From an uncultured Thermoleophilia bacterium (lineage in GTDB: Bacteria; Actinomycetota; Thermoleophilia; UBA2241), in NCBI GenBank assembly GCA_903927755.1, contig CAIYOD010000042.1, forward strand, positions 1 to 64,000: a stretch of 64,000 bases of DNA, read 5' to 3'. This document shows, one piece after another, positions 8,644-17,933 of the stretch (the first letter of the stretch is position 1; each line of letters starts with the position of its first letter). A model generated the notes under the pieces. That model saw nothing but the letters and a program-made list of their open reading frames with translations. It was not told the DNA's origin and searched no databases. Both the position numbers and the translations under genes were made by a program.

Positions 8644-9411
8644 TCAGATCGTCGCGTGCGCCCCCGCGTCCACGTGCACGACCTCGCCCGTGATCGCGCG
8701 GCTGAGGTCGCTGAGCAGGAACACGGTGGCGTCGGCGACCTCTTCGGTCGTGACGTTGCGGCGCAGCGGCGTGTGGCTCTCGAGGAGCTCGAGCATGCCG
8801 CTGAAGTCCTTGATCGTGCGCGCCGCCACGGTCGCGATGGGGCCTGCGGACACCGCGTTCACGCGGATCCCCTCCGGCCCCAGGTCCGCCGCCAGGTAGC
8901 GCACGGTGCTCTCGAGCGAGGCCTTGGCGGGCCCCATGACGTTGTAGTTGGGCACCACGCGCCACGAGCCCGCGTACGTCATGGTGACGATCGCTCCGCC
9001 GCCGGTCATGAGGCGGCGCGCCTCGCGGGCGGTCGCGATCAGCGAGTAGGAGCTGATGTCGTTGGCCTGGGCGAACCCGTCCCGGGTGGTCTCGACGAAG
9101 TTGCCCTGCAGGTCCTCCGCCGGCGCCCAAGCGATGCTGTGCACGAGGCCGTCGAGTACCGGCATCCGCTCCTGCAGCTCGTCGACCGCGCGCTTCACCG
9201 CCGCGTCGCTGCCCACGTCGAGCTCGATCATGGGTGCGCCGCCGAGTTCATCGGCGAGCTGCTCGACGCGCCGCTTCAGGCGCTCGGCCTGATACGTGAG
9301 AGCGACGGCGCCGCCGTGGCTCCTCACGGCCTTGGCCACCGCCCACGCGATGGAGCGCGAATTGGCGGCGCCGGTCACGAGGAAGTTCTTGCCGTCCAGC
9401 AGCTCGGTCAC
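8644..9411 (-). CDS. fabI: Enoyl-[acyl-carrier-protein] reductase (NADH), FabI type
   Basis: 255-residue short-chain dehydrogenase of the FabI group. The FabI-type cofactor motif GAANSRSIAWAVAKA is at residues 14-28, the catalytic pair is Tyr in SYSL and Tyr-x6-Lys in YNVMGPAKAS, and the protein ends in GEVVHVDAGAH. It catalyses the last reduction of the type II fatty-acid elongation cycle. The GTG start at 9411 overlaps the stop of the upstream methyltransferase gene (GTGA), so the two are co-translated; the reason for that pairing is not obvious. Not preceded by fabG. Confidence 0.88.
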   Translation of the reverse strand: MTELLDGKNFLVTGAANSRSIAWAVAKAVRSHGGAVALTYQAERLKRRVEQLADELGGAPMIELDVGSDAAVKRAVDELQERMPVLDGLVHSIAWAPAEDLQGNFVETTRDGFAQANDISSYSLIATAREARRLMTGGGAIVTMTYAGSWRVVPNYNVMGPAKASLESTVRYLAADLGPEGIRVNAVSAGPIATVAARTIKDFSGMLELLESHTPLRRNVTTEEVADATVFLLSDLSRAITGEVVHVDAGAHATI

Positions 9412-10091
9412 GGTGCCTCCTGAGGTCGGTCCGGCTTGACGGCGAGCAGCAGGAACTGCCTCGCCCAGTAGTCGCGGAAGACGTACAGCGAAAGCACGAG
9501 GCATGCGGCCCTGATCGCCCGGTAGCGCGTGAAGTACGGCTCGACGCGGAGCACGCGCAGGCCGGCGCCCTGCAGCAGCCGGACCATGTCCCGCTTGGCG
9601 AACCAGCGCACGTGCGTGCGGTCGAAGAGTCCAGACCCGCGCCGTGGCCACGTCTTGAGCAAGAGCTGCGAGAAGACGTAGACGTTGGAGACGTTGGGCA
9701 GCGAGATGACGACGGCGCCGCCCGGGCGCAGACGAGTGACCGCCCGGGCCAGCACTCCCTCGGCGTCGTAGAGGTGCTCCAGCACGTCGCTGGCGAGGAT
9801 GGCGTCGAAGAGCTCATCGCCCAGGTCCGCCGGGTCGAGCTTGGAGAGGTCGCACTGGACGACGCGATCGAGCCGCTTGCCGGCCTCCCGCGCCGCGCCG
9901 TGGTCGAGCTCGACACCCCAGACCTCGCGCGCGCCGGCGCTCTTGAGGAGCGCGCCGTTGTGGCCGCCGCCGCAGCCGAGGTCGAGCACGCGCAGGCCGC
10001 GCGGGTCGATCAGCTGCAGGAACGCCGGCTTGGCGTCGCGGAAGTAGCGCCGCGGCGGGGAAACGCCGGGGGAGGCGGGATCCTGATCCAT
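9408..10091 (-). CDS. Class I SAM-dependent methyltransferase
   Basis: 227 residues with the SAM-binding motif VLDLGCGGGHNGALL near residue 35, acidic motif II VWGVELD, and the post-motif segment LEHLYDAEGVLARAVTRLRPGG. It resembles UbiG/methyltransf_11 and glycan- or lipid-associated methyltransferases; the C-terminal region has a hydrophobic stretch (RAACLVLSLYVF) that could contact membrane. The substrate cannot be read from sequence. It is preceded by a TATGAT box at 6 nt and followed by fabI with a 4-bp overlap. Confidence 0.75.
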   Translation of the reverse strand: MDQDPASPGVSPPRRYFRDAKPAFLQLIDPRGLRVLDLGCGGGHNGALLKSAGAREVWGVELDHGAAREAGKRLDRVVQCDLSKLDPADLGDELFDAILASDVLEHLYDAEGVLARAVTRLRPGGAVVISLPNVSNVYVFSQLLLKTWPRRGSGLFDRTHVRWFAKRDMVRLLQGAGLRVLRVEPYFTRYRAIRAACLVLSLYVFRDYWARQFLLLAVKPDRPQEAP

Positions 10092-10097
10092 CGCCGC

Positions 10098-10103
10098 ATC
10101 ATA
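10098..10103 (-). promoter_or_regulatory. -10 box TATGAT, leaderless start of the methyltransferase-fabI pair
   Basis: TATGAT on the minus strand ends 6 nt before the ATG at 10091; no Shine-Dalgarno sequence lies between. It matches the consensus -10 at five of six positions. Confidence 0.55.
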
Positions 10104-10173
10104 CAGCCCTCTCAGCGGCGGCGATCAGTCGCCTGGCGCGCCCGCTGGCGGGCGGGGAGCATGCGATGACCGG

Positions 10174-11055
10174 TCAGGGGATCGGCAGGCTGACCGTGTC
10201 CGGGTCGGTGCCGGCGGCGAGCTCCCGCACCATGGTCGGCTCGCCGCCATAGGTGTAAGCGACGGTCAGCGGCTTGCCGGGCAGGCCCTGCGCGCTCTTT
10301 GTGGCGCCGAGCGATGGGATGGGCTCGGGCGATCCGTCCCCCACCTCCGTGGTGGCCGTTGGGTCGAGCATGAGCAGGTGCAGCCGGCCGCGGTCGGCGG
10401 GCTTGCCGTCCACCTCGAGCTCCACCACCTGGGGCGCATCGCCCTTGAAGATCCGGAGTACGGCGAAGCGCTGCAGGGCGCCGGTGGCCTGGCGCGCCCG
10501 GGCCAGGACGATGACGGCGAAGCGGTCGAGCTGGTCCGCGATGCGACCGCCGGCCGTCTTCTCGGCCGGGTCGTCCGTCGCGCTCGCGTCGAAGTCCTGG
10601 GCGGTCGCGGGCTGGGCGGAGTCGGCGGAGGAGCGCGCCACCTCCGCCGAGGAGCCAGTGTCCGACATCCCGCCTCGATCGACGGTGACGATGCCGACGG
10701 CCAGGGCGAGGACGAGCAGCGCCGTGATCGGAGCGACGACGCGCCACCAGCGGCGCTCGCGCCGAGGCTTCGCCACGCTCGCCGGAGGCTCGAAGAACTC
10801 GGAGAGGCCGCTCCAGCGCTCGCCGGACAGGTCCGCGTAGCTCTCGTCCGGCGCCGGCACGGCGGCGGCCACCTGGGCGTCGATCAGGGCGACGTCGGCG
10901 CGCATGGCAGCCAGCCGCTCGGCGAGCCCGGAGTCATTCCCGGCGGCAGCCAGCAGCTCCGGGTCGTCGTCGAGCCCGAGCGCCAGCGCCAGCAGACGGT
11001 CGTCGTCGAAGCCGCCGCCCGGCTGCGATCCGTTCTCGGTGCGTTCGTCAGTCAT
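10174..11055 (-). CDS. Putative anti-sigma factor, single-pass membrane protein
   Basis: 293 residues. The N-terminal ~100 residues are acidic and cytoplasmic-like, a single membrane helix (VVAPITALLVLALAVGIVTV) lies around residues 107-126, and the remainder is a Ser/Ala-rich linker followed by an extracytoplasmic region. It is encoded 20 nt after an ECF sigma gene, the classical arrangement for a membrane anti-sigma factor. No zinc-binding HxxxCxxC motif is present, so it is not a ZAS-type redox anti-sigma. The signal sensed is unknown. Confidence 0.7.
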   Translation of the reverse strand: MTDERTENGSQPGGGFDDDRLLALALGLDDDPELLAAAGNDSGLAERLAAMRADVALIDAQVAAAVPAPDESYADLSGERWSGLSEFFEPPASVAKPRRERRWWRVVAPITALLVLALAVGIVTVDRGGMSDTGSSAEVARSSADSAQPATAQDFDASATDDPAEKTAGGRIADQLDRFAVIVLARARQATGALQRFAVLRIFKGDAPQVVELEVDGKPADRGRLHLLMLDPTATTEVGDGSPEPIPSLGATKSAQGLPGKPLTVAYTYGGEPTMVRELAAGTDPDTVSLPIP

Positions 11056-11075
11056 CGTCCGTCGCCAGTCTCTTC

Positions 11076-11588
11076 TCAGCTCTCACGTACATAGCCGCTC
11101 TCGTCGAGGGCAAGCTTCAGCTTCTTCACGGCGCCGTGAAGGCGCGACTTCACCGTGCCCACGGGGATGTCCTGGGCTTTGGCGATCTCGTCCAGAGGGA
11201 GGTCGGCGAAGAACCGCAGCGCCACGCACTCGCGCAGCTCGTCCGGCAGGGTCGCCAGCGCGTCGCGCAGTGCCGGGTCGCCCGGCTCCGACGGCGGGTC
11301 GACCGTGGCCTCGGGCGCGATCTGCTGCAGCTTGTCCATCAGGCCGTACTTGGTCTTCCGTCGGCGGCCCTGGTCACGGCCGGTGTTGAGGATGACCCGG
11401 TAAAACCACGCGAGGAACACCTCTTCGCGCGGGACGTCGGCCCGGAATACCTTGATGAACACCTCTTGCACGGCGTCGTCGACCTCCTCACAGAACCCCT
11501 GGAGGTAGAGGATGCGCCGCACCTGGGGCGCGTACCGCCGGAAGAGCTCGGCGCGCGCCTCGGGCTGCCCCCTTCGCAAGCGGTCCAC
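11076..11588 (-). CDS. ECF-family RNA polymerase sigma factor
   Basis: 170 residues from the GTG at 11588. Region 2 (DDAVQEVFIKVFRA, preceded by ELFRRYAPQVRRIL) and region 4 (LPDELRECVALRFF, then IPVGTVKSRLHGAVKKLK) are both clear. The N-terminus looks too short: homologues usually have several residues before LVDRLRRGQ. A strong AGGAGG at 11619-11624 sits 6 nt in front of an in-frame ATA codon at 11610-11612, which would add eight residues (start, then EELPHGL). A rare ATA start is therefore possible. It is followed by its likely anti-sigma gene. Confidence 0.88.
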   Translation of the reverse strand: MDRLRRGQPEARAELFRRYAPQVRRILYLQGFCEEVDDAVQEVFIKVFRADVPREEVFLAWFYRVILNTGRDQGRRRKTKYGLMDKLQQIAPEATVDPPSEPGDPALRDALATLPDELRECVALRFFADLPLDEIAKAQDIPVGTVKSRLHGAVKKLKLALDESGYVRES

Positions 11589-11727
11589 GAGACCGTGCGG
11601 CAGTTCCTCTATTGCCTTCCTCCTGGGTGAGAGACGCTCGTGCCACCGAGCGGGTTCGCCCGCGCCGGACGCCAGAAGTATAGCGCGGCGGCCGGTCTCG
11701 AAGGCCGCTCGCGAGGAGACGCCGCCG

Positions 11728-12654
11728 TCAGGCGAAGCCGAGGCGGCGGACCTCCTCGGACAGCTCGTAGCCGCTCGTCTCGTGCACGCGGCGGACCACT
11801 TCCGCCGCGAGCGCCGTGATGTCCTCGGCCGTCGCGCCCGTCTCGGCGACGAGGAAGTTGGCGTGCTTCTCGCTCACGTGCGCGTGCCCGACTCGAAGGC
11901 CCTTGAGCCCGGCCTCCTCGATGAGCCGGGCGGCCGGCATCTCCCGTGACGGGTTCTTGAAGTAGCTGCCGCAGCTGGCGTACTCGAGAGGATGCCTGCT
12001 CTTGCGCAGGGCCGCGTCGTCGGCGATGCGCTCGAGAAGTTCGTGACGGTGACCGTGATGGAGCTGGAACGAGGCGGAGAGGACCACGATGTCGTGCCGC
12101 GACTTGAGCAGCGAGTTCCGGTAGCCGAAGTCCAGGCGGTCCGGCTCGACGACGTGCTCCTTGCCCTCCTCGAGGAGATGGACGTCGAGGAGGCAGTCGC
12201 TCACGGACTCGCCGTACGCGCCGGCGTTGCCGACGATCGCGCCGCCCACCGAGCCCGGGATGTTGGCCGCGAACGTGAGGCCGGCGAGCCCTTGGCCGGC
12301 GACATCGGCGACGAGGGCGGGCAGTTCCACGCCGGCTTCCGCACGCAGGATGTGGCCGTGCAGCGTGGTGCCCTCGTTGCGGGCGAGCACCGTCAGGCCG
12401 GCCACTCCGGCGTCGCCGACGAGGACGTTCGTGCAACGACCGAGAACGGTGACGGGAAGGCCGAGCTCGCGCGCGGTCAGGACGGCGTGGATGAGCACGC
12501 CGGTCGTCCCGGCGCGCACCAGGAACTCGGCCGGGCCGCCTACGCCGTAGGCGGTGAACGACGCGAGAGGAACGGCCTCTTCGAGGCCGGGCAGCTCGCG
12601 TCGCAGCGTCTCGCGCACCTGAGGGTCGGCAGCTCGATCGGCGGGCGTCGTCAT
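11728..12654 (-). CDS. murB: UDP-N-acetylenolpyruvoylglucosamine reductase
   Basis: 308 residues. FAD-linked oxidase fold with the FAD-binding segment VLGRCTNVLVGDAGV, the middle motif AANIPGSVGGAIVGNAGAYG, the Tyr motif FGYRNSLLK and the catalytic Ser segment SCGSYFKNP. It reduces UDP-GlcNAc-enolpyruvate to UDP-MurNAc in peptidoglycan synthesis. The ATG at 12654 is chosen over 12663 because TACGAT lies exactly 7 nt before it. The gene stands alone, not in a division-cell-wall cluster, but within reach of the murein-peptide genes. Confidence 0.93.
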   Translation of the reverse strand: MTTPADRAADPQVRETLRRELPGLEEAVPLASFTAYGVGGPAEFLVRAGTTGVLIHAVLTARELGLPVTVLGRCTNVLVGDAGVAGLTVLARNEGTTLHGHILRAEAGVELPALVADVAGQGLAGLTFAANIPGSVGGAIVGNAGAYGESVSDCLLDVHLLEEGKEHVVEPDRLDFGYRNSLLKSRHDIVVLSASFQLHHGHRHELLERIADDAALRKSRHPLEYASCGSYFKNPSREMPAARLIEEAGLKGLRVGHAHVSEKHANFLVAETGATAEDITALAAEVVRRVHETSGYELSEEVRRLGFA

Positions 12655-12661
12655 GCCGGCC

Positions 12662-12667
12662 ATCGTA
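12662..12667 (-). promoter_or_regulatory. -10 box TACGAT for murB (leaderless)
   Basis: TACGAT on the minus strand ends 7 nt before the murB ATG at 12654. No -35 of good quality is seen, as in the other leaderless promoters here. Confidence 0.5.
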
Positions 12668-12722
12668 GCAGGCGCGCCGGTGTGCCGCGTCCGGCGCCGG
12701 GGAACAACCGGTCGGCGGCACC

Positions 12723-12751
12723 TTGACAAGCAGCTGCCTCATTCATAAACT
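12723..12751 (+). promoter_or_regulatory. Consensus sigma-70-type promoter of the rrf2-met operon
   Basis: A perfect -35 TTGACA (12723-12728), a 17-bp spacer, and -10 TAAACT (12746-12751). The expected start is around 12758, inside the dyad listed next. This is the best consensus promoter in the window and precedes the Rrf2 regulator and the methionine genes. Confidence 0.8.
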
Positions 12752-12778
12752 CCTAATCCCTAGTGACAAGTAGGAATT
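12751..12778 (+). promoter_or_regulatory. Candidate Rrf2-family operator overlapping the transcription start
   Basis: A dyad TCCTA-N15-TAGGA (12751-12755 and 12771-12775) brackets the predicted transcription start, with the AT-rich end TAGGAATT. It is the only AT-rich stretch nearby. The GGAATT end recalls boxes bound by CymR, an Rrf2-family regulator of sulfur genes; this resemblance is from memory. Autoregulation of the operon by its first gene is the simplest reading. Confidence 0.5.
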
Positions 12779-12805
12779 CGGCAGATCCGACCTACCCGGA
12801 GCGAC

Positions 12806-14582
<1,777 letters not shown>

Positions 14583-14587
14583 CGAGC

Positions 14588-14660
14588 GCGCATCGCGGGC
14601 ACGGCCGCGGCGGGCGGGGGCGAAGGAGCCTTCGCCCCGCCGCGTTCGCCCGCGATGCGC
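14588..14660 (+). terminator. Long nested hairpin between metY and metX
   Basis: Outer arms of 13 bp pair perfectly (14588-14600 with 14648-14660). An inner stem, GCGAAGG/CCTTCGC, lies around 14620-14635. No T-run follows, so it may act as an intrinsic-like terminator, a processing site or an attenuating barrier separating metY from metX, which has its own -10 box 10 nt beyond. Confidence 0.55.
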
Positions 14661-14670
14661 CTGCGTTCGT

Positions 14671-14676
14671 TAGAAT
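14671..14676 (+). promoter_or_regulatory. -10 box TAGAAT for metX (near-leaderless)
   Basis: TAGAAT is followed after 10 nt by the metX ATG at 14687. No ribosome-binding site is visible in the gap, so transcription probably begins within a few bases of the ATG. Confidence 0.55.
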
Positions 14677-14686
14677 CATCGCAGCC

Positions 14687-15913
14687 ATGACCGAGAAGAG
14701 ACCCACAGCCCGCAAGGAGATCGGCGACGTCGCCATGGGGTACGACGACGACGCCGGCAACGCCGGCATCGTTCGCACCAGGAAGGTGACGTTCGACCAG
14801 CCCGGCCAGGAGCTCGCTCTCGAGGGCGGCGGCGTGCTGACCCCGTTCACGCTCGCTTACGAGACCTACGGCAAGCTCAGCGAGCGCAAGGACAACGCCG
14901 TCCTCGTCACGCACGCACTCTCCGGGGACGCCCATGTGGCCGGCCTGCACAGCGCCAACGACAAGCGCCCGGGCTGGTGGGACATGATGATCGGTCCCGG
15001 CAAGGGCCTCGACACCGACAAGTACTTCGTCATCTGCGCCAACGTCATCGGCGGCTGCAGCGGGAGTACCGGGCCGGCCTCGGAGAACCCCGCGACGGGC
15101 CGGCCCTACGGCACCGACTTTCCCATCATCACCATCAAGGACATGGTGAACGCGCAGATGCTGTTGCTGGACCACCTCGGGATCGGCAAGCTGCTGGCCG
15201 CCGTCGGCGGTTCGATGGGCGGCATGCAGGTCCTCGAGCTGGCGATCTCGCACCCGGACCGCACTCATCTCTGCGTGCCGCTGGCCACGGCGGCGCGTCA
15301 GCCCACGATGGCGATCGCCTTCAACGAGGTGGGCCGGCAGGCGATCATGGCCGACCCCAACTGGCACGGCGGCCACTACTACGGCGGCAAGTCGCCGGCC
15401 AAGGGACTGAGCGTGGCGCGCATGGTCGGGCACATCACGTATCTGAGCGACGAGGCGATGGAGGAGAAGTTCGGGCGTCGCCTCCAGGACATCCACGACT
15501 ACACGTTCACGTTCTCCGCCGACTTCGAGGTGGAGAGCTATCTGCGCCATCAGGGGCTGAGCTTCACCAACCGCTTCGACGCCAACACATTGCTCTACAT
15601 CACGCGGGCGCTGGACTACTTCGACCTCACGCGCCAGCACGGGACGCTGGTCAAGGCCTTCGCCGACGTCAAGGCACGGTTCCTGGTGATGGGCTTCAGC
15701 AGCGACTGGCTGCATCCGCCGTATCAGCTGAAGGAGATCGTGAGCGCACTGCGGGCGACGCACAAGCACGTGAGCTACTACGAGGTCGACAGCCACTACG
15801 GTCACGACGCCTTCCTGCTCGAGCGCGAGAAGATGGAGGGCATCATCGCCGCGTTCCTGGCGAGCGGCGCCCGGACCTACACGCCGCTCGCGCCTGCGGC
15901 CCCGGCCGGCTGA
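14687..15913 (+). CDS. metX: Homoserine O-acetyltransferase
   Basis: 408 residues, alpha/beta-hydrolase fold. The nucleophile elbow GGSMGGM has Ser176; the oxyanion and substrate segments THALSGDAH and NVIGGCSGSTGP are typical of MetX, and the C-terminal catalytic His sits in SHYGHDAFLLE. It acetylates homoserine with acetyl-CoA (some members use succinyl-CoA, which sequence alone does not settle). An N-terminal extension of about 30 residues precedes the usual start. Followed 21 nt later by metW, the common MetX-MetW pairing. Confidence 0.93.
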   Translation: MTEKRPTARKEIGDVAMGYDDDAGNAGIVRTRKVTFDQPGQELALEGGGVLTPFTLAYETYGKLSERKDNAVLVTHALSGDAHVAGLHSANDKRPGWWDMMIGPGKGLDTDKYFVICANVIGGCSGSTGPASENPATGRPYGTDFPIITIKDMVNAQMLLLDHLGIGKLLAAVGGSMGGMQVLELAISHPDRTHLCVPLATAARQPTMAIAFNEVGRQAIMADPNWHGGHYYGGKSPAKGLSVARMVGHITYLSDEAMEEKFGRRLQDIHDYTFTFSADFEVESYLRHQGLSFTNRFDANTLLYITRALDYFDLTRQHGTLVKAFADVKARFLVMGFSSDWLHPPYQLKEIVSALRATHKHVSYYEVDSHYGHDAFLLEREKMEGIIAAFLASGARTYTPLAPAAPAG

Positions 15914-15934
15914 CGGCGGACGGAGGAGCGAAGC

Positions 15935-16531
15935 ATGCGCCGCATCGACTACAAGCTGATCGAAGACCTCGTGCCCGACGGCTCGACGGTGCTGGACCTC
16001 GCCTGTGGTGACGGCGAGCTGCTCAGCGAGCTCATCATCGAGAAGCATGTTCACGGCAGCGGCGTGGAGATCGATCAGGCCGCGGTGGAGAAGTGCATCG
16101 GCCGCGGCCTCTCCGTGTTCCACGGCGACCTCGACGCCGGCCTCGCCGATTTCGACGACCAGTCGCACGACGTCGTGATCTTGAGCCTCAGCCTGCAGCA
16201 GCTGCGCCGGCCGCGGATGATCGTGCGGGAGATGGTCCGGGTCGGCCGGCTCGCCATCGTCAGCTTCCCGAACTTCGCCCACTGGGTGCCGCGCTCGCAG
16301 CTGGTCCTGCGCGGGCGCATGCCCGTCTCGCGCGACCTGCCGTATCAGTGGTGGGACACGCCGAACATCCACCTCTGCACGATCCAGGACTTCCGCGCGC
16401 TGTGCCGCGAGGAGGGCCTGTGCATCGAGCACGAGCAGTACCTGCGCTCCGTGGAGAAGCCTCCGCCGGCGCGGATCGTGGCGCCCAACCTGCTGGCGCG
16501 GATCGCCATCTTCGTCGTCACGCGCTGCTAG
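15935..16531 (+). CDS. metW: Methionine biosynthesis protein MetW
   Basis: 198 residues with a SAM-methyltransferase-like core: VLDLACGDGELL, VEIDQAAVEKCIGRGLSV, and the MetW-specific FPNFAHW and PYQWWDTPNIHLCTI. MetW proteins accompany MetX and are needed for or stimulate its acyltransferase activity in several bacteria; a methyl-transfer reaction has not been established. GGAGG lies 8-9 nt upstream of the ATG. A hairpin with a short T-run follows at 16555-16590. Confidence 0.9.
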   Translation: MRRIDYKLIEDLVPDGSTVLDLACGDGELLSELIIEKHVHGSGVEIDQAAVEKCIGRGLSVFHGDLDAGLADFDDQSHDVVILSLSLQQLRRPRMIVREMVRVGRLAIVSFPNFAHWVPRSQLVLRGRMPVSRDLPYQWWDTPNIHLCTIQDFRALCREEGLCIEHEQYLRSVEKPPPARIVAPNLLARIAIFVVTRC

Positions 16532-16554
16532 CTGAGGCGGTCCGCCGCGCTCGG

Positions 16555-16590
16555 CCGGGGCGCCGATCCGGTCTCACGGCGCCCGGCTTT
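16555..16590 (+). terminator. Probable terminator of the met operon
   Basis: Arms CCGGGGCGCCG (16555-16565) and CGGCGCCCGG (16577-16586) form about 10 bp with one bulge, followed by CTTT. Confidence 0.5.
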
Positions 16591-16610
16591 CGAGGGTCCG
16601 AAAACGCGGG

Positions 16611-16616
16611 TACACT
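16611..16616 (+). promoter_or_regulatory. -10 box TACACT of the cold-shock gene, with ~100-nt 5' leader
   Basis: TACACT is preceded at 17 nt by TTTCGA, a weak -35. The predicted leader to the GTG at 16725 is about 100 nt. Long leaders of cold-shock genes often act in temperature-dependent translation; no specific structure was demonstrated here. Confidence 0.5.
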
Positions 16617-16724
16617 ACCCTTACGCTCTGCGTCTCAGAGAACGGCGCGAGCGGCACAAGGAGCGCATCTCGTCACACCACCGAGCACCGGCGTGACGCG
16701 CTTCAAGACTAAAAGGAGAAACAA

Positions 16725-17102
16725 GTGCCTCAGGGTAAAGTCAAGTGGTTCTCGACAGAGAAGGCCTTCGGCTTCATCGAGCAGGAGAACGATAACGACA
16801 TCTTCGTGCACGTCACCGGCCTTGCCGACGGCGTCACCGCGATCGACAAGGACATGCTCGTCGAGTACGAGGTCGAGCAGGGCCGCAAGGGCCCGCAGGC
16901 CACCAACGTGCGGCCCGCGAGCGCGCCGGCCGCGACCGCCGCTCCTGCCGCCGAGGAGGCCGAGGTCGTCGAGGTCGTCGAGGAGGTCGAGGTCGTCGAG
17001 ATCGTCGAGATCGAGGACGAGGCCGGCGACGTCGAGATCGTGGAGATCGTGGAGATCGACGAAGAGGTAGTGGTCGAGGCTGAGGAAGAAGAAGAGGCCT
17101 GA
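16725..17102 (+). CDS. Cold-shock domain protein with long acidic Glu/Val/Ile tail
   Basis: 125 residues. Residues 1-66 are a CspA-type domain with RNP1-like KAFGFIEQ and RNP2-like DIFVHVTG, binding single-stranded nucleic acid. An Ala/Pro linker follows, then residues 76-125 are a low-complexity tail built of EVVEIVEI-like units ending in a run of Glu, with no basic residues. Ordinary CspA stops near residue 67. The GTG start is preceded by AAAAGGAG. Acidic tails can mimic nucleic acid and tune chaperone activity; that role here is inference. Confidence 0.9.
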   Translation: MPQGKVKWFSTEKAFGFIEQENDNDIFVHVTGLADGVTAIDKDMLVEYEVEQGRKGPQATNVRPASAPAATAAPAAEEAEVVEVVEEVEVVEIVEIEDEAGDVEIVEIVEIDEEVVVEAEEEEEA

Positions 17103-17119
17103 CCGGACTCTGAGCTGCT

Positions 17120-17175
17120 GACGGGCCGGCCGCCGGAGGATCGCTCGGGATCCGGCGGCCGGCCCGTCGTCTTTT
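17120..17175 (+). terminator. Rho-independent terminator after the cold-shock gene
   Basis: An 18-bp perfect stem pairs 17120-17137 with 17151-17168 around a 13-nt loop and is followed by GTCTTTTC. One of the clearest terminators in the window. Confidence 0.85.
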
Positions 17176-17225
17176 CGGCGCCGTCCGGGTAGAAGGGTGA
17201 AGGCGACCACCATGAGAGGCGGGCG

Positions 17226-17864
17226 ATGATCGACAACATCCACTGGCTCGGTCACGATTCGTTCCGCTTTGACGGCAGTGTGACCGTCTACATCGATCCC
17301 TGGAAGCTGCCGGCGGGCCAGCCGGCGGCCGGCCTGATCCTCGTCACGCATGACCACTTCGACCACCTCAGCCTGCCGGACATCGGGAAGATCGCCGGGC
17401 CGGAGACGGTGGTCGTAGGGCCGGTCTCGGTGACCGCGCAGATCGACGGTCCCGCCACCGTCACCCTTGCGGCCGGCGAGAGCGCGGAGGTGCGGGGCGT
17501 GCAGATCCTGGCTGTTCCGGCGTACAACATCGACAAGTTCCGGGCGCCCGGTCAGCCGTATCACCCGCGCGCAGCCGGGGGAGTGGGCTACGTGGTCGCC
17601 CTGGACGGCGTGCGCTACTACCACGCCGGCGACACCGATGCCGTGCCCGAGATGTCGGACATCCAGTGTGAAGTCGCCTTGCTGCCCGTGGGCGGCACGT
17701 TCACGATGACGGCCGAAGAGGCCGCGCAGGCGTGCGATCTGATCGACGCCGCGGCCGCCGTCCCCATGCACTACGGCGAGGTCATCGGCGACGTCCGTGA
17801 CGCCGAGCGCTTCCGCGATCACTGTCGCGTACCGGTCACCATCCTGCCGCTCGAGCGCGGTTGA
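17226..17864 (+). CDS. Metallo-beta-lactamase-fold hydrolase (UlaG-like)
   Basis: 212 residues. Zinc-binding THDHFDHL near residue 41 and downstream HAGDTD and VPMHYGE supply the expected ligands of a UPF0173/UlaG-type metal-dependent hydrolase. The enzyme is cytoplasmic with no signal peptide. The substrate is unknown; related proteins act on lactones or phosphodiesters. It stands alone after the terminator, with GGCGGGCG before the ATG. Confidence 0.8.
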   Translation: MIDNIHWLGHDSFRFDGSVTVYIDPWKLPAGQPAAGLILVTHDHFDHLSLPDIGKIAGPETVVVGPVSVTAQIDGPATVTLAAGESAEVRGVQILAVPAYNIDKFRAPGQPYHPRAAGGVGYVVALDGVRYYHAGDTDAVPEMSDIQCEVALLPVGGTFTMTAEEAAQACDLIDAAAAVPMHYGEVIGDVRDAERFRDHCRVPVTILPLERG

Positions 17865-17933
17865 GCCACAGACAAGAGCGCGGCGCCGCGCGCCGCGGCA
17901 ACCACGCGCGTCCGCGGACGCCGAGGAGGGGCC

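Noticed and set aside
12664-12805. A SAM riboswitch before the methionine operon
   Set aside because: No SAM-I/II/IV core was recognised; the gap is filled by the promoter and the Rrf2-type dyad.
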